A DNA stretch of 64,000 nucleotides. Origin: Batillaria attramentaria (lineage: Eukaryota > Mollusca > Gastropoda > Batillariidae). The stretch is taken from positions 672,501 through 736,500 of the forward strand of contig JACVVK020000326.1 in the NCBI GenBank assembly GCA_018292915.2, in the 5' to 3' direction. Positions 45,301 to 64,000 of the stretch are shown piece by piece (within the stretch, counting starts at the first letter, position 1; every line of letters begins with the position of its first letter). The notes under the pieces are model-generated. The model was given only the letters and a program-made list of their open reading frames with translations. It ran no database searches and had not been told where the DNA came from. The position numbers and the translations under genes were made by a program.

Positions 45301-47337
45301 ACCACCTGTTGCTGTAACTGTGTAAGGCATGTCAACTTACATGTGTGTAATGCTTGTCAGACACGGGCTGCTGCAGGCCCCCAATTACCGCTCTCTCCTC
45401 TGTCTTGCCCCTTGTTCCCAGCCCTTGGCCTTGACTGGATCCCAGCCCTGCAAGCAAAAGTTGCAAAAAAGATTATTACCCTCGCTGTTAGGCGCTTGCC
45501 CGAAATAAAAAAAAAAAAAAAATACCGCGGTGAGGTAACAGGGCGCTATTAAATCCCCACACACTTGGAGTACGGGCTTTGCTTTACATGCCAGCTGTCA
45601 AACTGTGTTTGTACGTGTAATGGCACACAAAACCACCTGCTCTTCTGGTCGGCCGTAATTCTGTCAATTTTTTCTCTCCCTTGTCCTCGATAAGTGCAAC
45701 AACCAGACTTACCAGTTTTCAAGCGACTGATGCACTGTGGGGGCTAAGGTCTGAGTGCATGCAGTTAAAGTTTTCATTTCTTGGCATCACACATGCACAA
45801 ATGTATGCCGGATAATAAAGTGCCAGCTCGATCTCTCAGTCTCTGCGCCCCCCCCCTTCCCCCCCCCCCACTCTTTTAGTCTCCCCATGGATACAAAACT
45901 GGACAAAGACCTTTGTTAACTCAATGGTAAAAAATATCTTTTTCATGTCACTATATGAATATTTACTGATCTGGATGGGGAAAACAATTTTGCTACAGCT
46001 GCAGGTATATTTTATTTGTCTCTCTTACTTATTTTCAATGGTGCTGGTGTGTCTGTAAATACTAAAAAAAAGGTCCATCCCCAAATACAAAACCTGCTAA
46101 CGAACTGGCTTTAGCCCCCCCACCCCCCCCCCCCCCACCCCTACCCACCCTTCAAAATAAACAGATTCAAACACACCGCTTGGACAAATATATATATATG
46201 ATAGCAACAACGGCATGAACAAATGCATGATAACAGCAATAAATCCCCCCTCAAGTCCCATGGCCTGCGCCTGGTCGCTTACCACGAATTAAATGGAGAG
46301 CACCCTCCCAAGGGACGCTAGCTCCAGTGAAAAATGCAGTGTCTGCAGGATTAATACTGCAACTGCAAGTACACTATGTTGCCTTCACCCGATCAATATC
46401 TGGCTCCAGGCGTCAAAGAATGAATTTCCCAGACAGTGAACGTTGCTGGGCTATGGCATCGATTCTGGACGTCTGCATGAAACCGCACACTGGATGGAGC
46501 TCTTTCATTTCCTTTAGTTCTCTAGTGGCAACACTAACAAAAGTTTTCTACCATAGCTACTGGGACCCTTGGATCTATAGGGTTTAGACAAGTGCTTTTC
46601 AAACGAACTTCTGTCAGTGGTGGTTCTGAAAGGTCCCACCAGAGCATACATATATAACACATACTAAAACCAGACAATATTGGTACATCCAATGTACCAC
46701 CATCTGCATACGCAAATACTATGCCCATCTAAAAGTATTCTGCTTGCAGAAGGCCATAGGGTACCTACAATTCTGGGCCACAGTACTGACAACCTAACTG
46801 CACCCACTCCACTTTAAATGCTCAGCGTTGAATGCAGCTAATATCCAATATAATCCAGCTAAGCAACTGCATTTTAAACTAAACAGGATAATGCTAAATT
46901 CAATTACAACCACACCTAAAAAAGCACCCAAGTGCTACATCTCTTTGAAATGTTTAAAAGGTGTAACACACTCTCCCCCCTCACTACTACAGACCCAAAA
47001 CCACAGGCCACTGACCGATCCCCTCATTCAGCTAACTCAATGGCTGAATGTGAAGAGAGTGGGTACAGTAGATAAACAGTGAAATGTATAATGTGCGCCG
47101 TAAGTAAACCCAATCCCTCAGGCCCACAGTAAAGCAAGGACGCCCACTCCCATTCCTACAATACCTGAGAAAAGGCTCTGCATATGGGATTATCAATTAT
47201 GTGCACCTGACCTAAAACAGCTCTTGCCACAGCACGGCCATAGGTACACAGTGTATATACCAAGGTGGCCTGGTAAGTTGGCTGCAGTGACTAAGCCACA
47301 AGTATGTCAGTTGTTCACTAACTGAAAATAATTCTTT

Positions 47338-47385
47338 ACAGGGTGGGTGGGTGTTTGGGATCGAGTTAACATCCTTTCGTTGTTT
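47338..47385 (-). mobile_element. SINE tail fragment
   Basis: Only the last 45 or so bases of the family (ACCCACCCACCC tail, then GTTAACTCGATCCC) are present, resembling the truncated copy at 7047. Confidence 0.6.
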
Positions 47386-48660
47386 ACAGACTAACAAAAA
47401 GTCAATGACAAGTAATGGACTTCTTGTTGTTTTTTTAAAAGCATTTTATCTTTGACAGGTGGCTACCAGACCAGAATGAGCAAGAAATCCAAACATGTAT
47501 TTAAGGAAATGTTTGCTAGTCCTATGATTTTCAGTCTTACATTCATGGGATCAGCGGTTAGTAGGTTCATGTTCATAACAGCTGAGTTGGTCATACATGT
47601 ACTAGCAGTACAGCTGTACATGTATAATGTACAAATTACAAAACTTAAATTGTATGAAAAGAAGCATAAACCCTTGCTTCAAGCAGAACTCTTATCAGCC
47701 TTAATATTACAAAAATAGGGCAGACGGGAATCCTCCTTTTGAACAGCTAGCAGCACACAAAGGTAAAGTACATTCCAACACAAATAAATGCAGTTTGTCA
47801 TAAGGCGGCTATACCTAGGGGGAAAGCAAACAATGTACTGAGAGTCAACAATCCACATGTGTACAGAAACACCCTAAGTCTACTGAATCTGTGTCTACCC
47901 CCAGCCATCTGACAAGAGTAACCAAATGCAGAATGTCAACACTACAACTGAGTTCCTCTGCTTGCTTAACCAGTTTTTGTGCGCCTTCTTCTATTTATAT
48001 AAATGACATACTTTCAAATTCAAACACAGGAGGGTTGCCTGCCTGAGAGTGATTTATAGTTCCAGGCACACTAAGGACCTCACCATGTGTGTAAGTTGTC
48101 AAGATTAGAGTGCCTGCCACTCCACCTATACTTGTCTAATAAAAGAACTGACTGTACTGTTGTAAACAGTTCGAACCCATCCTACCCCCTATTCCAACCG
48201 GTACAGTGTCTATGTTGTTTATGTAATGGCCATGATAGAATACTTGTTCTCTCTACTGTCTAATCTTGAATGGTGAATTGCCACACCGCAATTTCAGTAT
48301 AAAGCTCTATCGATCGTGAACCTTAATTCTTTTACTCACGCGAAAGACAAACTTTCAAATTCAAACACCAGAGAGTTACCACAAACAAAAAATCAAAATG
48401 TAAACACCAGCAGTTTTGCCTCATTTCCCCACTATCTGCTGTTAACTGGCTGATAATCATTTGGTTTGGTACCTACTTTCCCAGATCCATCTTCATTTCT
48501 GTCACTCTTAGAGTGACATAACCTACTGTATGTAAACAAATCGGCACGAGCACATCACCGACATATAAACACAGATGTAATGTTGCCACGAGTCCGCGCA
48601 TTGACCTCTTCGGCCCAGACGTCAGTCTGTCTAATCATATGCAAATCGTATACATCTCAC

Positions 48661-48900
48661 CTGTGAGGATGCCGCCAAGCTGCCCACTTGAGTACAGAAC
48701 TCCTGGTCTCCGAGTAGTCATATCCAATAGCGAAAATCATGCAACAAGGCTTCATATGTATACATTCACCGACACCACCAACACCAAACTCGATCTCGGT
48801 CAGCTGTCTGCAAAGTGTGCGACAATCGATACGTCCCGTCTGCCTGACCCCGTCCGGCCTACCCCGAAAGCATCCGTCTGCCACTCCAGTTGGCGCACTG
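48661..48900 (-). promoter_or_regulatory. Candidate 5'-UTR exon and promoter area of the TPR gene
   Basis: A strong donor, CTCACAG|gtgaga (48659-48661), ends a GC- and CpG-richer stretch on the minus strand, upstream of the acceptor that abuts the TPR start codon. If used, the leader intron is 5.9 kb (42711-48660). No TATA box was recognised. The exon start is a guess. Confidence 0.35.
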
Positions 48901-49241
48901 TCAGCGTCCGCCTGAAAGTTTGAAGGGAGCGCGCTTCACAAAGCAAGCCCCATCCTTGCGCGACCAGTCAGCTAGACCCTATCTATCATACCGCCCAGCG
49001 ACACACTGTCAAACTCCGCAAAGAGGGGGATTGTCACCACCTCTGCCTTGACCTCTTGCAAGCAGTGGGAGACCCGTGACCCCATCTGACCTGAAAGCGG
49101 AAATACTTAGCGTCTCCAAGTGTCAAGAGTAGATAACAGTCAGAATTGCTTCCCTTGGTATTTCTTTGTGTCTCCGATGGCTCGTCGGTACCGTGGCGAA
49201 CATGCAATCGGAGGCTTACATTCAGTTCGCCAGAACACACC

Positions 49242-49242
49242 G

Positions 49243-49304
<62 letters not shown>
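49242..49304 (+). repeat. (CA)n microsatellite
   Basis: About 60 bp of CA between the putative TPR 5' exon and the 52-kb region. Confidence 0.95.
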
Positions 49305-49305
<1 letters not shown>

Positions 49306-49852
49306 TATGCGCTCAATTCAGATTATGTATTTAGATTTTATGCCAGCCGGTACCGGCACTGAGTCGGCCGGCGGCAACTGAAGATTGTGGACTGTCAGCC
49401 GACGGTCCGTCTGGTCAATGCCGGTTTACTAATATTACATCATTATAACAAAGCTGAGTGTGAGGTGCTGCGGGAAATCTCCCCGATTCTAACTCTCCGT
49501 TTCTCTCGCTTTCTCTCAGTCTCTCCGAGGCAAACCGCCAAAGAAAATACACTGACTCAACAACGCCACAGTCTACTGTGACTCTTCAATGACCGGCCAG
49601 TGATTCACGGACGGTTACAAAATTTTATTAATACTACATGTAATACACTTACTGAAACGGCTAATAATCAGTATCGAGACGGTTACATCACGAGATATGG
49701 TATTCTCCAACACATCCATACACGTGCAGGATACTCTGCATGATGATTTTTGGACCATCCCAGCAATACAAAACGTGAATCACCGATGCCAGCAAATGCC
49801 AATTTTAAGTAAGGCAAGTGTCAACAGCGTGCACGGAACGTTTACATCCTTA

Positions 49853-49859
49853 CACACAC

Positions 49860-49902
<43 letters not shown>

Positions 49903-49925
49903 TATATATATATATATATATATAT
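49853..49925 (+). repeat. (TA)n microsatellite
   Basis: Interrupted TA repeat of about 70 bp. Able to form a cruciform. Confidence 0.95.
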
Positions 49926-50129
49926 GTACTGCTACACGGCACAGTATGCTTTATTTTACAATACCAGTCCGTCAACATAAAGACATCGAAATAGAGTAAT
50001 GAGTAGACACAGTTACCAAGTGCAAGTTTATACTTCACGGGCCTCAGTGATGCATGAAGAGAGACTTGCCGGGACGTTAGTCGGAGACTAGCGTACAACT
50101 TTACACGGGGCGGGGGGGGGGGGAGGGTA

Positions 50130-50410
50130 ATCGAAATGGACGACCTCTTTCCGTTGCTATGCCGTTATTTTAAAAACAAAAGCATATACAGACTTCACAT
50201 AAGTCAAGGACCACTTGCAAATTTGGCTAAAATTCCTGGAAGATGTCCGTGCAGCACATGGTGGTTTTTCAGCTTCAGCAAGCTTTGCAGGATGCATTGC
50301 AAACCCTTTAACACTCTCACAGCAAAAACAAATTGAAAGATTCTTTGATCTCTATTTTTGTGAATTCTTAAAAATTAGACCTGTCTGTCAAGGTGGTCCT
50401 TGGCTTATGT
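50130..50410 (+). other. Unassigned candidate coding segment
   Basis: An ATG in good context at 50136 (MDDLFPLLCRYFKNKSIYRL) and, one frame over, FLEDVRAAHGGFSASASFAG and LTLSQQKQIERFFDLYFCEF have protein-like composition. The frames do not join without a shift or splice. I recognise no family. Confidence 0.25.
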
Positions 50411-50689
50411 TGAAGTCTGTATATATGCACACCTTCAGATCAAGTTGTAGTAACGTATTAGTCAGTTTTTCATTGGCAATCGGCCCCTTTCAATCGTTCT
50501 AACTGACATCTGAAAATCCACAGCGTTTTTTCCGGTGCCGGGTAGCCTAGTCTCGAAAGTACGTCCTGGTCCCGCTCCATGCACCAGCCCCAGACTCTCA
50601 TACTGACAAATGGTAGTTGGTACAATTAACCAAATAACATGTAACTCAGAAGCCTGTAGAGTCAAGCCTGAAAGTTCAAGTTTGACGAG

Positions 50690-50765
50690 CAAAAGTTTGT
50701 GTGCATGGCTGAACCTTTGATCGGAGTCCTCCCGTCGCGGACGAGTTAAAGACTTGGTATGAGCC
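50690..50765 (+). repeat. Dispersed repeat pair C, copy 1
   Basis: TGTGCATGGCTGAACCTTTG...GACGAGTTAAAGACTTGG is shared with 53730-53815. This copy lacks a 19-bp stretch present in the other. Confidence 0.7.
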
Positions 50766-51667
50766 ACGCCCACTGAATAAAACGAATCTTCCGTGGGAAG
50801 CGCACGCAGTGCACGTTCCTTTTTTTTTTTTTTTTTTTTTAACCGTCTTATCTCTTTTTGTTAGACACATACTTCGACACGCTTAGCAACAGGTGTGGGT
50901 TAGCTTGTCAGAACATTCGTTCACTTTGATTGGATAGCATGACATGTCAGTCAGAAACTGTCTACGTGTCAATTTACAGTCCCATTACCGGAGTAATGGT
51001 CATTCGGGATGCATCCCCTTGGGGGGAGCGCGTCGCCACAGTGCAGTGCCACCCATTTTTTTCTCCAAGTCTCTTTTTCCTGCATGCATGATGTGGTTTC
51101 TGAATGTCTCCATCCATAGCACAGATTGTTAAAAGCCATATGCAATAAGTCCGAGGCAAATCAGGAATTGTCTCATCACACACACACACACACATACTTT
51201 ATGCTATTGTTTCCAGATACTGCTAGTCCGACCAAGTTCTGTGGTTTTTTTTGTTTTTTTTTTGTGCGTGTTGGCGAAGTCAGTAGTAACTGGTATTGTC
51301 TTAAAATTCAGTTGGTCCCTTGTAATGGCTGTCAGGTTTTGACCGGCGTCCTGCTCGGTGATACGACACATCCCCCCGGTGTCACAGAGTGATTGATAGT
51401 GTAAAGTTGGGTGAATGTAATATATGGGCAGTAGTATTTTGTACAACAATTTTTTCTTTAAATTTTGTGCACAGTTATGGTTTTAAAACAATTGTTTTTT
51501 TCACATTGTTATTTCTGATGGGGAGTTGTGTGACGAACTCATTGTGACGTAAAATACCAGACAATGCGTCATGTTAAAAACAAATAACGTCACAAGAGTA
51601 CGTCACTATTTTGAGAGCGTTAGAAAAAACGTCGTTCTTTTTGGGTCTGAAACTTCGCCATCTTATC

Positions 51668-51748
51668 GGACCACCACCCAGAGGACCTATGCCAGGAATG
51701 ATGAGGGGGATACCACCAGGAATGCGTGATCCACCTCCGATGTAGACG
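51668..51748 (+). pseudogene. Possible retrocopied tail of a Pro/Gly/Met-rich splicing protein
   Basis: GPPPRGPMPGMMRGIPPGMR then DPPPM and TAG resemble the C-terminus of Sm-B/B' or U1-C snRNP proteins. No acceptor precedes it and no upstream domain is found, so a truncated retrocopy is the likeliest reading. Low complexity makes chance similarity possible. Confidence 0.3.
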
Positions 51749-52386
51749 ACTCATTCCATTTTCTCATGGAGAGGAGATTTCAAACTCAAAAGCTTTGAGT
51801 GGAGACTTTCTCATGGAACGTTGGCATCAAGCTGGACGCGGTAGTCTTTCCGTGTTGGAGGTTCAGTTTCTCCAGCGTTGTTGTTTACACTATCTGCCAT
51901 TGATATGGATTTAGTTTTGAGAACTGTAACCCTGGCTTACTGGTGGAATGGGAACGGCAAGTGATGTTTGAAGTTGAAAGGAAAATGTGGCTACATGGCA
52001 GTTCATCTTTTCTTCAGAAGATGTGATTTTGAAGTACTGGGTCGCTCTCGGGCGTGGGCTGTAGTTCTGCCGTCCCGGGTAGACAGCCACACTCGCTTCC
52101 TGGATTGGAGGTGCCGGGTGCCCCGGAGCTTCGTACGGGCCACTCCGGGTCCGAGAGGCACAGCTGGTCGACGTGCTCCTGATCAGGGCGCGTGTTGATG
52201 TCCCTCTGCGTGTTTAAGCGCATCTTCGACGGCCAGGTCTGCGTTACCCAGCGTGCGCCATTGTGGTTGGCGTGGTACATCTTCTTCATCTACAACTGTG
52301 ATCTCACGTCCACTCCGACGCAACAGTCGCTTCTACACATTGCTCTTGTCTCGCGCGGACCGATACTCCCCAGCTAAGTCGGTCGC

Positions 52387-52571
52387 GCTAGAGACCATCC
52401 ACATCTTCATCGCTAGAGACCATCCACATCTTCATCGCTAGAGACCATCCACATCTTCATCGCTAGAGACCATCCACATCTTCAGCGCTAGAGACCATCC
52501 ACATCTTCATCGCTAGAGACCATCCACATCTTCATCGCTAGAGACCATCCACATCTTCATCGCTAGAGACC
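52387..52571 (+). repeat. 25-bp minisatellite, seven units
   Basis: Units start GCTAGAGACCATCCACATC at 52387, 52412, 52437, 52462, 52487, 52512 and 52537, and break up at 52562. They are almost identical, with one C-for-T change (TTCAGC for TTCATC). Confidence 0.92.
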
Positions 52572-53364
52572 TTATTCTTTCTTCTGGTCATCTACGCATC
52601 ATCCCCACATCTGATATCATCCACATCTACGACTGACAACGTCGACAACGTCCGGCCGTTACCGTTTCTGCGTCAGACCATATTATTATTATGCTAATTT
52701 CCTATTCTAGTTATTTCGTGTTTGTTTGTTTGTTTTTGAATTACTAAACTAAAACTTGACATTGCTTAGTCTTGATTCTTTAGTATTGGTGGATGCGGAC
52801 GGAGGTACTGCGGGAGGCTGAGTGAATGTGAATGTTTGGCTGATTGAATGTGAGTGTGTACAATCGCCCTGTAACACCCGGCCCGGGCCTTTATAAAAGT
52901 CGGTCACAGTTTCTCATTCAGTTCTGCAACAAAGCGAAAGGAAATATTGCATTTTAAATTGCATCTGGCTGGTTATTATGGGTCTAATGATGCGCCCTTT
53001 TTAAAATCAAACATATCAAAGACAGGCAAACGAGTAACACCCGAGTGTAAATGTATGGCTCAGCCGGCAATTGAAATTACGATCCGAGCGACAGTCCAAC
53101 ACTCTACCATCGCGGTGACGTAACCACCACCACCACCACCATCCCCCCTTCACCCCCCCCCTTCCCCACTCTTCCATCCCCCTGCCCTTTGCCGCTCCCC
53201 CCAGCCCCCTGCCCTTTCGCACCCACCCCCTTACGTTTAAGACCAGTGATGTTTTGCAAATAGCGTGTGCGTGCGCGCGTGCGTGCGTGCGCGTGGTAGG
53301 CACGGATTCCTTTGCGTTTGTCCCGACAATCCGGCATGTAAGAGAGAGAGAGACTTCAACAGAC

Positions 53365-62596
<9,232 letters not shown>

Positions 62597-64000
62597 TTTT
62601 CCGGCCACGAGAACGGAAGTACTGAGAATTCAAAACAAACCCACTCTGGACCACTGGCCTCCCCGGCCACCACTTGCGCTCGGTGAATCGCTTTACTGTG
62701 CAGTGTGTAGTTTACCACTCCACTTGCTTACCGCGGCCTGAAGTGAAGGTTATGGTGTGCTACTTCTTTTCCAAGTCAGTCCATATTTCACCCCAACACA
62801 CAGCCCCACAGCTAATGGCCTCGCAGGCCCGCGAGAAACACGCTTGCAGCACTCGCGAAAATCAGTGCACAAACTGACTAAGTATCGGTGCATGGGTCAG
62901 CACAGTTGCAGTGGCTGCCGCAGACTGGACTATCCTTTCAAGTTAATGTATGTATCAGTAGCACAATATGCTGACTACTTCAAGTTCCCAGCCGGCTTCA
63001 CGACCCCCCCCCCCCCCCAACTCAGTCAGTAAGCACATGGAACTCAGTAATGAGGACGCTCTACTGACTTCCGATCATCCCCGTCTACGCTTCAATTTGT
63101 CTGTGAGTGTCAGTCTGTAGCTGTTGAAACAATAGTATAAACACGACGCCGGCGGCCGCTGTGGCTCCGTGAGTCTAACTGGCTCTGTATCGCATCTGTT
63201 TTTGTTTTTGTTTTTGTGTCAGTTTTTTTTCCGCTTTTTTCCCAATCGTTCACAGATTGATGACAATCAACACATCAGTGAAGATCCATCGCCTACACCG
63301 CCTTTGTATCAAAATTTCTTTCAGTCCAAGAACCGACTTGTCACGTCGCCGCCACAGCAAATTAACTGAAGCCAAAGAAACAAACGCACAGCCGCCGTAG
63401 ACGGTTGGTGGTCACGTGTCAGTCCTGTCAGTTTTCTTGTCAGCCCTCAGCAGCGGCCGGGCCGAGTCAGTGTAAAATACGCATCGGGCCACTCGCAAGC
63501 GTGTACTTGTCAGTGTATAGTTTAACTGAAAAATGACCGGACTTATTTTCCGGACAGAGGCGTTCCAGCGAAGCAGCTAGGTGGGGATGACATATGAGGC
63601 TGAACTGACCGCTTTACTGATGTTTACATGAGATTTCTGTCAGTAGTGCCGGATGTCTACTGCTAGTCACTGAGATGAGGCCGGCTACTAGACTGCTGGT
63701 GTAACAGAGTCCGGATGACTGGACTGAGAGGGACAGATACCTGTGTGATAGCCTGCCTCCGCTGGCATTAGTTCGAGAGGTCAGGATTACGATAAACTTG
63801 AGATCACAATGTTCCTCTTTTGGAAATTTAATAAATGTCTTATGTCTTATGTCTTATCACTTCAGCAAACACTGACTTTGGACCGGAGAGGTGTGGCTAC
63901 AACTCCGAGCTGCATTTCTCGCAAGTCAGTTTTCAGTGATTATACACTGTCCATGCCGGGTTTCTAACTAGGATAATTTGTGTCCTCGGTTTCTCGGCCG
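62597..64000. other. 5' flank of the aquaglyceroporin gene
   Basis: GC-richer than the rest of the window, with several CGG/CCGG clusters (62580-62700, 63140-63170, 63440-63560) and a poly-C at 63003. It probably contains the promoter. No TATA box and no coding exon were recognised. Confidence 0.5.

Larger units (their letters stand above)
42711..48660. other. Presumed 5' intron of the TPR gene
   Basis: It holds the SINE copies at 42951 and 47338, a T/A-run at 43162, an A run at 44836, a SINE-like tail at 44285-44345, C-runs at 45848 and 46115, and the CTCF-like site at 45285. No coding exon was recognised. Confidence 0.55.
48901..53236. other. Spacer between the TPR and aquaporin genes
   Basis: It contains the (CA)n and (TA)n tracts, repeat C copy 1, the 25-bp minisatellite and the two weak coding candidates. 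51750-52380 and 52620-53230 show nothing I can assign. Confidence 0.6.

Overview
This is a eukaryotic, animal genomic window. It has GT-AG introns, low coding density, long microsatellites and many retroelements. A Cys-loop nicotinic receptor, an aquaglyceroporin and a tRNA-headed SINE family fit a lophotrochozoan, most likely a mollusc (gastropod or bivalve). The phylum is inferred from gene style and repeat content; no species-specific marker was recognised.

Layout. (1) 450-18123, minus: a nicotinic acetylcholine receptor (nAChR) alpha-type subunit. Six exons are visible and the M4 exon lies off the left edge. The first exon is separated from the rest by a 12.8-kb intron full of repeats. 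(2) 18.2-28.0 kb: gene-poor, repeat-rich spacer. (3) 28035-33195, plus: a small gene for a BRCT-domain protein with a Ser/Arg/His-rich tail and two alternative 3' ends. (4) 38192-42710, minus: a TPR-repeat protein of about 1121 residues in four coding exons. Its probable 5'-UTR exon is near 48.7 kb and its long 3' UTR converges on gene 3. (5) 53365-62596, minus: an aquaglyceroporin (MIP family) in six exons, with both NPA motifs. The four genes share no pathway. This is ordinary animal gene neighbourhood, not an operon.

The most striking non-coding signal is in the nAChR intron. Two nearly identical 427-bp direct repeats (16570-16996 and 17125-17550) each carry, on the minus strand, a complete type I hammerhead ribozyme with every invariant core base present. 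Stem III is a self-complementary 8-mer suited to dimeric cleavage. This is the architecture of a retrozyme or a Penelope-like-element terminal repeat.

Other notable structures: a tRNA-Arg-like SINE family with clear target-site duplications (one copy nested inside a reverse-transcriptase fragment, one cut down to 45 bp); a second 516-bp tRNA-headed retroelement with a 14-bp duplication; a nearly intact 5'-truncated non-LTR retrotransposon whose 3' UTR carries a (GT)n tract; a hAT-like 522-bp element; and a terminal-inverted-repeat element built of about 140-bp units, each with paired AGGTCA nuclear-receptor half-sites.

The nAChR exons hold four small reading-frame conflicts and the TPR exon holds one. 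Uncorrected assembly indels and, for the receptor, pseudogenisation both remain possible.
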